Shown: positions 5,976-17,144, numbered from the stretch's first letter. The stretch is 36,497 nt of DNA from Alphaproteobacteria bacterium (GCA_018969425.1 JAGWYJ010000033.1:1-36497); one strand, 5' to 3'. Notes: generated by a model from the sequence alone, not told the origin. Made by a program: numbers and translations.

Positions 5976-8699
5976 ATGATTGACCCGCACTTCGACCACA
6001 AGACTGCAGAGCCGCGCCTTTACGAAGCGTGGGAGGCGTCCGGCGCGTTTCAGCCGAACGGAGAGGGCGAACCCTACGCGATTGTGATCCCGCCGCCCAA
6101 CGTGACCGGCGTTCTTCACATGGGCCACGCCCTCAACAATACGCTCCAGGATATTCTGGTCCGTCACCACCGCATGCGCGGACGAAAGGTGCTCTGGCAG
6201 CCTGGCACTGACCATGCGGGGATCGCCACGCAGATGGTCGTCGAGCGGGAGCTGGCGAAGACGCGGAATGTGACCCGTCGGGAGCTCGGGCGCGAGGCGT
6301 TCCTGGCTGAGGTCTGGAAGTGGAAAGAGCAGTCGGGCGGGGCGATCGGCGGTCAGCTGCGTCGCCTCGGGGCCAGCTGCGACTGGAGCCGCGAGCGCTT
6401 CACGCTCGATGACGGCCTCTCCGCAGCCGTCACCAGGGTGTTCGTCGAACTGTACAGGCAGGGGCTCATCTACCGCGACAAGCGTCTTGTGAACTGGGAT
6501 GTTCAGTTCCAGTCGGCGGTTTCGGACCTTGAGGTCGAGAACCGGGAGGTCAAGGGTCAGTTCTGGCACATCCGTTATCCTCTCGAGGATGGCGAGACCT
6601 ACCGGTTTCCCATCGCCTTCAATGAGGCGGGGGAAGCTGTCGAGTGGGAGGATCGCGACTACATCGCCATCGCCACAACCCGGCCCGAGACCATGCTCGG
6701 GGACGGCGCTGTCGCCGTTCATACGGATGATGAGCGGTATCGGAACGTGGTCGGAAAGCGCGTCCGGCTGCCGCTGGCCGAGCGATCGATCCCGATCATC
6801 GCCGATCCTTATCCCGACCCGGCCTTCGGATCGGGCGCCGTCAAAATCACCGGAGCGCATGATTTCAACGACTATCAGGTCGCCCGTCGCCACGGCCTTG
6901 AACTGTTCATCCTGCTCGACGAGCAGGGGCGCATGCGTTTCGACGATTACATTCCCGAGGCCTATCGGGGGCTCGATCGTTTCGAGGCCCGCCGTCGCAT
7001 CGTCGCCGATCTTGAAGCGGCGGGTCTTCTGGACCGCGTCGAGGACAAGACGATCATGCAGCCCTTCGGAGACCGGTCGGGCGTGGTCATCGAACCGATG
7101 CTCACCGATCAGTGGTATGTCGACGCCGCGACGCTCGCCCGTCCGGCCATAGAAGCCGTTGAGACAGGACGAACCCGCTTTGTGCCCGAGCAGTGGGAGC
7201 GGACCTATTTCGAGTGGATGCGGAACATCGAGCCCTGGTGCGTCTCGCGCCAGCTCTGGTGGGGGCATCGTATTCCCGCCTGGTACGGGCCGGACGGCGC
7301 GATCTTCGTGGCCTATGACGAAGCCGAGGCGGCCTCTCAGGCGAAGGCCCATTACGGCTCGTCCCAGCCGCTCCGGCGCGATGAGGATGTGCTCGACACC
7401 TGGTTCTCCTCCGCCCTCTGGCCGTTTTCCACCATGGGCTGGCCTGACGAGCAGGATCCGGCTCTGAAGACGTTCTATCCGGGAGCCGTTCTCGTGACCG
7501 GCTTCGACATCATCTTCTTCTGGGTTGCGCGGATGATGATGCAGGGCCTTCATTTCATGAAGGAGGTCCCTTTCCGGGATGTCTACATTCACGCCCTTGT
7601 CCGCGATGAGAAGGGCCAGAAGATGTCGAAGTCGAAAGGCAACGTCATCGATCCGCTCGAGTTGATCGACGCCTACGGCGCCGATGCGCTGCGCTTCACG
7701 CTGGCTGCGATGGCCGCCCAGGGGCGCGACATCAAGCTCGCCCGTCAGCGTGTGGAAGGGTACCGAAATTTCTCAACCAAGCTGTGGAACGCGGCCCGCT
7801 TCACCCAGATGAACGAGTGCGTGAGCGATCCGGCCTTCGATCCCTCGCGCGTTCGCCATACTCTGAACCGATGGATCGTCTCCGAGAGCGTTCGCGCCGT
7901 TCAGGCTGTGACCGAGGGGCTTGCAGGCTACAGGTTCAATGAGGCGGCCGCAGCCGCCTATCGCTTTACGTGGAACGTGTTCTGCGACTGGTATCTTGAA
8001 CTGACCAAGCCCCTGCTGTCGGGCGATGACGAGGCGTTGAAGGCCGAGACGCGCGCGACCGCCGCCTGGGCCTTCGAGCGCATTCTCACCCTGCTTCACC
8101 CGTTCATGCCTTTCGTCACGGAGGAATTGTTCGGGCGTCTGTGCGGAGAGGGGCGCGGACTTCTGATTTCAGCCAGCTGGCCTGAGGCGGACGCCTCCCT
8201 GGTCGATGAGGCGGCCGAAGCCGAGGTCGACTGGGCGATCCGTCTCATCACCGCCATCCGCTCGGCGCGCGCCGATCTCAACGTGCCGGTGGCGGCTCGA
8301 ACTCCGCTCTTCCTCTGCGGGGCCTCCGAGGAAAGCCGTAACCGCCTCGGTCTGTATCGGACCCTGATCGAGCGTCTCGCGCGCCTCGAAAATGTCGAGC
8401 TTCGGGAGGAGCCGCCGCCGGGCGCCATCCGCATCGTTCACGATGAGGCGATCGCCGCCCTGTCTGTGTCCGGGGTGATCGATCTCGCAGCGGAGGCGTC
8501 TCGCCTGCGCAAGGAGGTGGCGCGCTGCGAGGCCGACATCACCGCCATCGACCGCAAGCTCTCCAATGTTCAGTTCGTCGCCAAGGCGCCGCCAGAAGTG
8601 GTTGAGGAGCAGCATGAGCGCCGCTCTGCAGCCGAGGCGGCCCGGGCGAAGTTTGCCGAGTCTCTCCGTCAGCTCGAGGCGGTCGGCGGGCGGGAGTAA
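5976..8699 (+). CDS. valS: Valyl-tRNA synthetase
   Basis: A class I aminoacyl-tRNA synthetase of 907 residues. It charges tRNA-Val and edits mischarged threonine in the cytoplasm. The HIGH signature is in PPPNVTGVLHMGHALNN. The CP1 editing domain contains ATTRPETMLGDGAVAVH and GSGAVKITGAHDFNDY. WCVSRQLWWGHRIPAWY and DVLDTWFSSALWPFSTMGWP follow, then the KMSKS loop as QKMSKSKGNVIDP (Lys549 onward). The anticodon-binding domain and a C-terminal coiled coil (LRKEVARCEADITAIDRKLS and on) complete it. The ATG at 5976 gives MIDPHFDHKTAEPRLYEAWE, which fits the family start; an in-frame GTG at 5952 would add eight residues. No tRNA-Val T-box or other leader is seen in the ~120 bases upstream. Confidence 0.97.
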   Translation: MIDPHFDHKTAEPRLYEAWEASGAFQPNGEGEPYAIVIPPPNVTGVLHMGHALNNTLQDILVRHHRMRGRKVLWQPGTDHAGIATQMVVERELAKTRNVTRRELGREAFLAEVWKWKEQSGGAIGGQLRRLGASCDWSRERFTLDDGLSAAVTRVFVELYRQGLIYRDKRLVNWDVQFQSAVSDLEVENREVKGQFWHIRYPLEDGETYRFPIAFNEAGEAVEWEDRDYIAIATTRPETMLGDGAVAVHTDDERYRNVVGKRVRLPLAERSIPIIADPYPDPAFGSGAVKITGAHDFNDYQVARRHGLELFILLDEQGRMRFDDYIPEAYRGLDRFEARRRIVADLEAAGLLDRVEDKTIMQPFGDRSGVVIEPMLTDQWYVDAATLARPAIEAVETGRTRFVPEQWERTYFEWMRNIEPWCVSRQLWWGHRIPAWYGPDGAIFVAYDEAEAASQAKAHYGSSQPLRRDEDVLDTWFSSALWPFSTMGWPDEQDPALKTFYPGAVLVTGFDIIFFWVARMMMQGLHFMKEVPFRDVYIHALVRDEKGQKMSKSKGNVIDPLELIDAYGADALRFTLAAMAAQGRDIKLARQRVEGYRNFSTKLWNAARFTQMNECVSDPAFDPSRVRHTLNRWIVSESVRAVQAVTEGLAGYRFNEAAAAAYRFTWNVFCDWYLELTKPLLSGDDEALKAETRATAAWAFERILTLLHPFMPFVTEELFGRLCGEGRGLLISASWPEADASLVDEAAEAEVDWAIRLITAIRSARADLNVPVAARTPLFLCGASEESRNRLGLYRTLIERLARLENVELREEPPPGAIRIVHDEAIAALSVSGVIDLAAEASRLRKEVARCEADITAIDRKLSNVQFVAKAPPEVVEEQHERRSAAEAARAKFAESLRQLEAVGGRE

Positions 8700-8785
8700 C
8701 CCGGGCGCGCGCATTCGCGCCGCTCGGGACAGTATAGGATATTCCAGCGCGGGTTCGCCCGCATTTTCGACGGATCGGTGACGTC

Positions 8786-10507
8786 ATGGCCAAGACCTGG
8801 GACAAGTCCAAAATGCCTTCGCGGCATGTAACGATCGGCCCCGAGCGCGCGCCGCATCGGTCATACTATTACGCAATGGGGCTCGGAACCCGCGAGATCG
8901 AGGCGCCGTTCGTCGGCGTTGCGTCCTGCTGGAATGAGGCGGCGCCGTGCAACACGGCGCTGATGCGTCAGGCGCACCACGTCTCCGACGGCGTCAAGCA
9001 GGCGGGCGGCACGCCGAGGGAGTTCTGCACCATCACCGTGACTGACGGCATCGCCATGGGCCATGAGGGCATGAAATCCTCTCTGGCCTCGAGAGACGTC
9101 ATCGCTGACAGCGTCGAGCTCACCATGCGGGGACATTGCTATGACGCTCTTGTGGGGCTTGCCGGATGCGACAAGTCCCTGCCGGGGATGATGATGGCGA
9201 TGCTGCGGCTGAACGTGCCCAGCGTGTTCCTGTACGGCGGCTCGATCATGCCGGGACGCTGGCGCGGCGAGGACGTGTCAGTGGTGAACGTCTTTGAGGG
9301 GGTGGGAAGCCACGCCGCGGGACGGATGAGCTTTGACGATCTCTGCGATCTGGAGCGTCACGCCTGTCCGGGAGACGGCGCGTGCGGCGGACAGTTTACG
9401 GCCAACACCATGGCGTGCGTCGCCGAGGCGATCGGTCTGGCCCTGCCGCTGTCCTCGGCCTTGCCCGCTGTCTATGAGAGCCGGAACGATTACGCCGTCG
9501 CCAGCGGCCGCGCGGTGATGAACCTCATCGAGAAGAATATCCGACCGCGGGACATCTGCACCCGCGAGGCCTTCGAGAACGCTGCGATCGTTGTGGCCGC
9601 GACGGGCGGGTCGACCAATGCGGCGCTGCATCTGCCCGCGATGGCGCATGAGTGCGGCGTCCGTTTCACGATGAAGGACATGGCTGAGGTCTTCCGGCGC
9701 ACGCCCTGGCTCTCCGACCTGAAGCCCGGGGGACGTTATCTCGCCAAGGACATGGGACTTGCGGGGGGAATGCCGGCGCTGTTGCGGGTTCTTCTGGACG
9801 CCGGGCTCATCCATGGCGACCTGATGACCGTCACCGGCCGCACGGTGCGGGAGAATCTCGAAGGCGTGACGCTGAGGGAGGATCAGGATGTGATCCGTCC
9901 GTTCAGTCGGCCTCTGTCGGTCAATGGCGGCGTGGTCGGTCTGTGGGGGAGCCTCGCCCCGGACGGAGCGATTGTGAAGATCGCGGGCATGGAGAAGATC
10001 GATTTCCGGGGACCGGCTCGGGTGTTCGACGGAGAAGACGCGTGTTTTGAAGCCGTCACCCAGGGCCGTTACCGGGAGGGTGAGGTTCTGGTGATCCGTT
10101 ATGAGGGGCCGCGCGGCGGTCCGGGGATGCGGGAGATGCTGTCGACGACGGCGGCGATCTACGGGCAGGGGATGGGCGACAAGGTCGCTCTTATTACGGA
10201 CGGGCGCTTCTCAGGGGCCACTCGCGGGTTCTGCATCGGTCACGTGGGCCCTGAAGCTCAGGCCGGTGGGCCCATCGCCCTCGTCCGCGACGGGGACATG
10301 ATCTCGATCGATGCGGCTTCGGGACGGATTGATCTTGAGGTCTCCGAAGCCGAACTCGCCGAGCGCCGGGCGTCCTGGGCGCCGCGCGTGACGCGCTACG
10401 GCTCCGGCGTGCTCTGGAAATACGCTCAGCTCGTCGGTCCGGCCTCTGGCGGTGCGGTGACGCATCCGGGTTTTGAGGGCGAGACGGAGATTTTCGCCGA
10501 CATCTAG
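8786..10507 (+). CDS. ilvD: Dihydroxy-acid dehydratase
   Basis: A 573-residue IlvD/Edd family Fe-S dehydratase that converts 2,3-dihydroxy-acids to 2-keto acids in valine, isoleucine, leucine and pantothenate synthesis. Cluster cysteines are visible in VASCWNEAAPC, GLAGCDKSLPGM and PGDGACGGQFTANTM. ITVTDGIAMGHEGMKSS and the C-terminal YEGPRGGPGMREML and ITDGRFSGATRGFCIGHVGPEA are the family signatures. The N-terminus (SRHVTIGPERAPHRSYYYAMG) and the ~570 length match dihydroxy-acid dehydratases rather than phosphogluconate dehydratase or the ~595-residue sugar-acid (xylonate) dehydratases. No other ilv genes are nearby. The gene stands alone, 86 bases after valS. Confidence 0.92.
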   Translation: MAKTWDKSKMPSRHVTIGPERAPHRSYYYAMGLGTREIEAPFVGVASCWNEAAPCNTALMRQAHHVSDGVKQAGGTPREFCTITVTDGIAMGHEGMKSSLASRDVIADSVELTMRGHCYDALVGLAGCDKSLPGMMMAMLRLNVPSVFLYGGSIMPGRWRGEDVSVVNVFEGVGSHAAGRMSFDDLCDLERHACPGDGACGGQFTANTMACVAEAIGLALPLSSALPAVYESRNDYAVASGRAVMNLIEKNIRPRDICTREAFENAAIVVAATGGSTNAALHLPAMAHECGVRFTMKDMAEVFRRTPWLSDLKPGGRYLAKDMGLAGGMPALLRVLLDAGLIHGDLMTVTGRTVRENLEGVTLREDQDVIRPFSRPLSVNGGVVGLWGSLAPDGAIVKIAGMEKIDFRGPARVFDGEDACFEAVTQGRYREGEVLVIRYEGPRGGPGMREMLSTTAAIYGQGMGDKVALITDGRFSGATRGFCIGHVGPEAQAGGPIALVRDGDMISIDAASGRIDLEVSEAELAERRASWAPRVTRYGSGVLWKYAQLVGPASGGAVTHPGFEGETEIFADI

Positions 10508-10723
10508 CCATCGTCCCCAACCTCCGGGGAGGGGATCTCCGCTCGTCCTGGCTCCTGCGTTTAGGGTTCCGGCCTTCGCCGGTGCGCCTCTGCGTCCCTG
10601 GCGACGGTTCAGAGAGAGACCCCCTGTTTGCGCCTGCGCAGACCGGCGCTGCGCCGGTGTGCGAGAGCCGACAGGAGCTGACCCGCGGAAATGTCATCGG
10701 GGAGGCGTTGAAAACGATCCCTA
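10508..10723. other. ilvD-katG intergenic stretch with a GC-rich hairpin
   Basis: No gene seen. It holds an exact 8-1-8 inverted repeat ACCGGCGCTGCGCCGGT at 10642-10658 without a U-run, and a weaker CTCCGGGGAG element just after the ilvD stop. These may slow transcription leaving ilvD. The katG control region begins at its right edge. Confidence 0.4.
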
Positions 10724-10751
10724 TTGACCTAAATTAGAATTATTCTAATTC
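10724..10751 (+). promoter_or_regulatory. katG promoter with Fur-superfamily (PerR/Irr-like) palindrome
   Basis: A perfect 9-1-9 inverted repeat AATTAGAATTATTCTAATT spans 10732-10750. Its core TTAGAAT-T-ATTCTAA has the 7-1-7 layout of PerR and Fur boxes (PerR consensus TTATAATnATTATAA) and also resembles Irr iron-control elements. A -35-like TTGACC at 10724-10729 stands 16 bases before TAATTC, so a bound repressor would cover the promoter. The start of katG is about 65 bases downstream. The A+T-rich sequence stands out against the GC-rich surroundings. The regulator is not in the window. Confidence 0.6.
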
Positions 10752-10793
10752 CAGGTATTCCAAGACGGGCGACCCGCCGCAGTCAGACCCTGA

Positions 10794-12977
<2,184 letters not shown>

Positions 12978-12996
12978 CGTCAGTCGCTGGAGACAG

Positions 12997-13046
12997 ACGG
13001 GCTCAGTCGCAAGCGTGACGCGACTGAGCCCGTTGATCGGGCTTTT
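12997..13046 (+). terminator. Terminator downstream of katG
   Basis: A 14-base perfect stem (ACGGGCTCAGTCGC / GCGACTGAGCCCGT) around a 9-base loop occupies 12997-13033, 20 bases after the katG stop. A TTTT run comes about 10 bases later (13043-13046) rather than directly, so the terminator is strong in stem but imperfect in tail. Confidence 0.65.
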
Positions 13047-13371
13047 GCCGATGCTGTCGCGAAACCTCAGATGAAGGGTCCTCACGTCCCCTGACGGCGC
13101 GGTCAACGCCCGAACCTCCCTCCTCCTGACGGTCTCCCGGGACGACGTCGGCGGTCTCCGGAGAAAGGGGGCTGGCGCGCTCATCTGTCCCCGGAGCCCT
13201 GCCGCACGTTCATATCCCGGCAGCCAGGCCGACGCCCCTCCGTCTCAGTGAGGAGGCTTGCGAGCGCCGCCTTCGCCCTGCTTGCGCCGGGTCTGGGAAG
13301 GGGAGATGGTCGTCTGGCGCCGGCGCAGGCGCCCGAACCCTCGGGCGTTGCGTCGGGAGGAGGAGAGGACC
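13047..13371. other. Gene-free stretch between katG and the DUF3137 gene
   Basis: About 325 bases in which I see no convincing gene, RNA or repeat. The frame of the next gene is open back to about 13258, but that part is arginine/proline-rich junk-like sequence with a good internal start downstream. Confidence 0.4.
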
Positions 13372-14376
13372 ATGAGCGGCCGCGAGACCCGGGCGCTGAC
13401 CCTTGAGGACCTACTGGCCGAGCTGCCGGATGATTTCTCCTTTTTTGGAGATCGCTACGCCTCAGAGATCGCTCCTTCCCTCACGGCGCGTGAAGGCGAG
13501 AGGCTTGCCGCCATCCGGACACGAAACGGTTTTCGCCTGGGCGCCCTCGCCGGCGTCGCTCTGGCGGGCGTGTCTCTGGCGTTCGCCCCGCCCCTGGTCG
13601 TCATGCTGGCCCTGGCCGGCGCTGCAGGCCTGCTCGCCTGGGGAGAAGCGGCGCTCGAACCTGTCCGGAAACAGACCAAGATGCTTCTTGTCGAGCCCGT
13701 GAGCCGTCAGTTCGGCCTGGGTTTCGAGACCGATCCGCCGCGTCCGACCGAGATCGACCTGTGTCGTGAGCTGGGTCTCACGCCGTCCTATGACCGGGCG
13801 AAGTTCGAGGATCGCCTGTCGGGCGAACGCGGCGGGGCCCCCTTCGTGCTCTTCGAGGCCCATCTTGAAGAGCGGCGCACCACCACTGACAGCAAGGGGC
13901 GCACCACCACGACCTGGGTGACAGTCTTCAGGGGACAATGCCTCAAGGTCAGATTTCCCAAGCCGTTTTCGGGCGTGACCCGGGTCTATCGCGATGCGGG
14001 GCTCTTCAACGGTTTCCTCTCCATCGGTCGCGGGAATGAGCGGGTCCGTCTCGAGGATCCGGAGTTCGAGAAGGCGTTCCAGGTCTTCTCCACCGACCAG
14101 ATCGAGGCGCGTTACATCCTGACGCCCGACTTTATGGAGCGGTTGCTGGGTCTTGAGAGCGCCTTCGGGGGACGTTCCCTCAGGTGCGGCTTCTCGGGCG
14201 GGGACATGGTGCTCGCGGTTGAGGGGCGTCGGCTGTTCGAAGCCGGATCGATGAGCCAGCCCCTGAACGATCTGAACCGGGTTCGGACCATCCTCAAGGA
14301 TTTCGCGGCGGTTTTTCTTCTGATAGACGCGGTGTCCCGGCGCGCTGGAGCGACGCCGTCCTCACGTGCGACCTAG
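13372..14376 (+). CDS. DUF3137 domain-containing membrane protein
   Basis: 334 residues. The start at 13372 (MSGRETRALTLEDLLAELPD) is fixed by GGAGGAGAGG just upstream. Residues ~53-91 form two close hydrophobic segments (GFRLGALAGVALAGVSLAFA and PLVVMLALAGAAGLLAWGEA), so the protein is probably a membrane hairpin with a large cytosolic part. The soluble domain holds the DUF3137 pattern: FEAHLEERRTTTDSKGRTTT followed by TWVTVFRGQCLKVRFPK, then FEKAFQVFSTDQIEARYILTPDFMERL and a closing helix. The biochemical function of the family is unknown. It is followed 17 bases later by a YqhA-type membrane protein and probably shares its transcript. Confidence 0.8.
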   Translation: MSGRETRALTLEDLLAELPDDFSFFGDRYASEIAPSLTAREGERLAAIRTRNGFRLGALAGVALAGVSLAFAPPLVVMLALAGAAGLLAWGEAALEPVRKQTKMLLVEPVSRQFGLGFETDPPRPTEIDLCRELGLTPSYDRAKFEDRLSGERGGAPFVLFEAHLEERRTTTDSKGRTTTTWVTVFRGQCLKVRFPKPFSGVTRVYRDAGLFNGFLSIGRGNERVRLEDPEFEKAFQVFSTDQIEARYILTPDFMERLLGLESAFGGRSLRCGFSGGDMVLAVEGRRLFEAGSMSQPLNDLNRVRTILKDFAAVFLLIDAVSRRAGATPSSRAT

Positions 14377-14393
14377 AGCCTGGGTGAAGATCG

Positions 14394-14930
14394 ATGTCCA
14401 AGAAGCCGCTTCTCGAAGATCTGCTCGAGCATGGCCTGTTTGCGTCGCGCTGGCTCATGGCTCCGTTTTATGTCGGTCTTGTCGGGGCGCTGCTCGCCCT
14501 GATGGTCGTCTTCTTTCAGGAGATGGTTCACGAGCTTCCCCATGTCCTCGAGATGAACGCTGACAGCGCCATCCTTCTCGCGCTCGCCCTTATCGATCTG
14601 TCCCTGGCCGCCAATCTCGTTCTGATCGTCATTTTTTCCGGATACGAGAATTTCGTCTCCAAGCTGGATGTCGGCCGCCCCGAAGATCGTCCCGAGTGGA
14701 TGGGGACGGTGGATTTCTCAGCCCTCAAGCTGAAGCTGATCGCCTCGATCGTGGCCATTTCCGGCATCGCGCTCCTCAAGACCTTCCTCAGGCTGGGAGA
14801 GAGCGACGCCTTCGGGCCTGAGGAGCAGGATCGCATCATGTGGCAGGTGATCGTGCACCTGACCTTCGTGGTCTCAGGGGTGCTGCTCGCCCTCATGGAC
14901 TGGCTGACCGGCCACCAGAAGGGGCACTAG
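14394..14930 (+). CDS. YqhA / UPF0114 family integral membrane protein
   Basis: 178 residues of the UPF0114 (TIGR00645) family, function unknown. It shows hydrophobic segments at about residues 20-42 (RWLMAPFYVGLVGALLALMV and on), 58-82 (ILLALALIDLSLAANLVLIV), 108-128 (KLKLIASIVAISGIALLKTF) and 145-168 (VHLTFVVSGVLLALMDWLTG). SGYENFVS and the PEWMGTVDFSALKLKL stretch are family hallmarks. It starts 17 bases after the DUF3137 gene and its end faces the convergent xthA. A two-gene membrane operon is likely. Confidence 0.87.
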   Translation: MSKKPLLEDLLEHGLFASRWLMAPFYVGLVGALLALMVVFFQEMVHELPHVLEMNADSAILLALALIDLSLAANLVLIVIFSGYENFVSKLDVGRPEDRPEWMGTVDFSALKLKLIASIVAISGIALLKTFLRLGESDAFGPEEQDRIMWQVIVHLTFVVSGVLLALMDWLTGHQKGH

Positions 14931-14931
14931 A

Positions 14932-14963
14932 AAAAAGGCCCCGCAGGACACCTGCAGGGCCTT
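14932..14963 (-). terminator. Rho-independent terminator on the xthA side (minus strand)
   Basis: On the minus strand AAGGCCCTGCAGG, loop TGT, CCTGCGGGGCCTT runs straight into TTTTTT. It ends the leftward transcript from xthA. The plus-strand reading lacks a U-run after the stem but may also slow the YqhA transcript, so it may serve both sides. Confidence 0.78.
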
Positions 14964-15082
14964 GAGGCGTATTTCTCAGGGGGAGAAGTCTCCACACTCG
15001 CCGGCCCGCGGGGCCGAAGCGAGGTCTCGATAAGGCGAAGGTAAGATCGTTTGTGGCCTGAACAAGGCGGGGAGGGCTGTTT

Positions 15083-15862
15083 CTAGTCGGCGAACTCGCC
15101 GATCACAGGAACATGATCGGAGGGCTTCTCACCCCCGCGCACCTGACGAAGGATGTCGATCGAGCGAAGCCGGTCCGCCGCCTGCGGCGAACACAGCAGA
15201 TGATCGATCCGTATCCCATGATCCTTCGGCCAGCACCCGGCCTGATAGTCCCAGAAGGTGTAGCGTCCTGATCGACCGTCCCGCTCCATGAATGCGTCGC
15301 GATAGCCTGACCAGAGCAGTTTGCGGAAAGCCGCCCGGGTGTCGGGAAAGGCGAGGGCGTCGTTCGCCCACACCTCGGCGTCCCAGCAATCTTCATCCCG
15401 CGGAATGCAGTTATAATCGCCCGCCAGCACGACGCGTTCCTCAAGGACCAGGAGCTCCCGGGCGCGCGCGGTCAGCCGCTCCATCCATCTCAGCTTGTAA
15501 TCGTATTTATCTCCGGGACGGGGGTTCCCGTTGGGCAGGTAGATCGATGCGACACGGACGGGTGCGGGCGCCTCGATGACCGCCTCGATATAGCGCGACT
15601 GTCCGTCTTCAGGTTCGCCCGGGAGATGTCGGAGCACCTCCGTGATCGGATGCCGGGAGAGGATCGCCACCCCGTTATACGTCTTCTGTCCGAAGACGGC
15701 GCAGTTAAATCCCAGTTCGCTGATCGCAGCCTCCGGAAAGGCCTCGTCCTGGCATTTCAGCTCCTGGAGGCACCAGACATCCGCCGGCGCCGCCTTCAGC
15801 GTCTCCAGAACCGTCGCAAGACGGGCGTTGATCGAGTTGACGTTCCAGGTTGCGATCTTCAT
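15083..15862 (-). CDS. xthA: Exodeoxyribonuclease III
   Basis: A 259-residue AP endonuclease/3' exonuclease of the EEP (exo-endo-phosphatase) fold, acting in base-excision repair. Catalytic and metal-binding residues are visible: Asn7 (TWNVNSI), Glu34 (LQELKCQ), Tyr108 (IYLPNG), Asp149 and Asn151 (AGDYNCIP), Asp220 (IRIDHLL) and the terminal Asp249-His250 (SDHVPV). The length is typical of the XthA/ExoA group. It starts MKIATWNVNSINAR with no need for another start. It lies leftward after a nitroreductase gene with a 51-base gap, so the two may be co-transcribed. The strong terminator at 14932-14963 lies beyond its end. Confidence 0.95.
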   Translation of the reverse strand: MKIATWNVNSINARLATVLETLKAAPADVWCLQELKCQDEAFPEAAISELGFNCAVFGQKTYNGVAILSRHPITEVLRHLPGEPEDGQSRYIEAVIEAPAPVRVASIYLPNGNPRPGDKYDYKLRWMERLTARARELLVLEERVVLAGDYNCIPRDEDCWDAEVWANDALAFPDTRAAFRKLLWSGYRDAFMERDGRSGRYTFWDYQAGCWPKDHGIRIDHLLCSPQAADRLRSIDILRQVRGGEKPSDHVPVIGEFAD

Positions 15863-15913
15863 GGCCGCCGGCGTCTCCTCCCAGATCGTCGATCCGCCTG
15901 ATGAGGCGTCGTC

Positions 15914-16594
15914 TCAGAAACCGTCAAACCGCACGACTTCGGACGGCTCGGCGCGCTCGGCGTAAAGGGTGTTCACGGGCGCCGAGCGATCCGGCCAGCC
16001 GATCGACATGCCGGAATAGAGCATGTCCGTGTCCGAGAGACCGAAATGCGCGTGCAGCTCCACCCTCAGACGGGCCCAGCACTCCTGCATGCACGTTCCC
16101 CATCCGCGCTCTTCGGCCAGCAGGGCTATGGTCTGCATATACATGCCCATATGGGCCCACTGGCCGTAGCCCATCCGCTTGTCGATGATGAAGAACAGGC
16201 CGACCGGCGCTCCGAAGAACTGGTAGTTCCGGAAGAACCAGGCCATGCGGGCCGCCTTGTCCTCCTTGGGGATGCCCAGAGTGTCGTACATCATCTCGCC
16301 GACCCGGCGGCGGCGTGCGTCATAGACCGGATCGATCTGCTTGAAGTCCGGATAGACCGGCCGGTCCTGGGGAACCACCGCCATCGGATCGGCGAGAAGG
16401 ACCTTGTTGGCGATCTCGATCACGGCGTCCCGGGCCGCGCCTGCGACGGCGATCGTCCGCCAGGGCTGAAGATTGCCCCCCGACGGTGAGCGCTGCGCTG
16501 TCGCCAGGAGATCGTTCAGGTCCTCCCGGCTGATCGGAGTGTCAAGAAAGGCTCGGGTGGAGATGCGCTGGCGGACGGCTTGCGTGACGTTCAT
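15914..16594 (-). CDS. Nitroreductase-family FMN oxidoreductase
   Basis: 226 residues of the nitroreductase fold, expected to be a flavin-dependent NAD(P)H oxidoreductase. The substrate is unknown. The FMN phosphate-binding start is present (VRQRISTRAFLDTPISRE), followed by LLATAQRSPSGGNLQPWR, the core helix WAHMGMYMQTIALLAEERGW, and the end MSIGWPDRSAPVNTLYAERA with its typical GxxD/P pattern. The start at 16594 (MNVTQAV) is favoured by GGAGAAG six bases upstream; in-frame starts at 16609 and 16657 exist but add non-conserved sequence. It lies head-to-tail before xthA. Confidence 0.9.
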   Translation of the reverse strand: MNVTQAVRQRISTRAFLDTPISREDLNDLLATAQRSPSGGNLQPWRTIAVAGAARDAVIEIANKVLLADPMAVVPQDRPVYPDFKQIDPVYDARRRRVGEMMYDTLGIPKEDKAARMAWFFRNYQFFGAPVGLFFIIDKRMGYGQWAHMGMYMQTIALLAEERGWGTCMQECWARLRVELHAHFGLSDTDMLYSGMSIGWPDRSAPVNTLYAERAEPSEVVRFDGF

Positions 16595-16712
16595 GGTCGG
16601 CTTCTCCATCTCGGGGCGACAGCGCCCGCAGGCGCCCGGCGTCGTCTCTATGCCCAACCTTGGCGGTCTGCGCCAGACGCTACCGGGCTCAGATTGCGCC
16701 TCAGATCGGGCT

Positions 16713-17072
16713 TCAGATCGAGAAGGACGTTCCGCAACCGCATCCGGACTTGGCGTTCGGATTGCGGACCTGAAAGGACGAGCCGATCAGCTCCTCCGTG
16801 AAATCGACCTCGGATCCGGCGAGAAAGGGCAGGCTCGCCTCGTCGACAGCGAGCCTCGCTCCGTCGCGTTCGATGACGATATCGTCCCCGTTCGGCCCGG
16901 GAGCGAGGCCGAAGCGGTAGGAGAAACCCGAACACCCCCCGCCGATCACCTCCAGCCGAAGGAGGGTGCCTTCCGGCTGACCCGAACAGATGCGCCCGAT
17001 GCGCCGCGCCGCGCGCTCGCTGAGCCGGACGGTTCCGTCCGTTCCGTCTGTTGAGGGGGAGGGCGGCGACAT
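16713..17072 (-). CDS. erpA: Iron-sulfur cluster insertion protein, ErpA/HesB-IscA type
   Basis: A 119-residue A-type Fe-S carrier that passes clusters to apo-enzymes. The three conserved cysteines are present: Cys47 (EVIGGGCSGFSY) and Cys111/Cys113 in the C-terminal SGCGCGTSF. VRNPNAKSGCGCG and LGxxxDF-like FTEELIGSSFQVRNP support the ErpA subgroup. The ATG at 17072 is used; a GTG two codons upstream is possible. The N-terminus is Ser/Pro/Asp-rich and not conserved. It is divergent from dgt with about 70 bases between them, an arrangement I know from Caulobacterales, so the two probably share a control region. Confidence 0.9.
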   Translation of the reverse strand: MSPPSPSTDGTDGTVRLSERAARRIGRICSGQPEGTLLRLEVIGGGCSGFSYRFGLAPGPNGDDIVIERDGARLAVDEASLPFLAGSEVDFTEELIGSSFQVRNPNAKSGCGCGTSFSI

Positions 17073-17144
17073 GGTCACGACCGTACATCAGCTGCTAACA
17101 CAGTCCTGAGATAGAGGGTCGTTGCGGCGAAGGGAAGGCTGATC

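Noticed and set aside
5880-7592. 570-codon minus-strand open frame opposite popZ/valS
   Set aside because: Lies antisense to the clear valS gene; its composition (His/Arg/Gly/Leu rich) is the usual mirror of GC-rich coding DNA and it resembles no family.
8786-10507. Reading the IlvD/Edd protein as phosphogluconate or sugar-acid dehydratase
   Set aside because: Length, N-terminus and cysteine pattern match dihydroxy-acid dehydratase better, and no sugar-acid pathway genes are nearby.
10473-10727. 84-codon plus-strand frame after ilvD
   Set aside because: Overlaps the ilvD end and the katG control region; no conserved features; Arg/Pro-rich as in non-coding GC-rich DNA.
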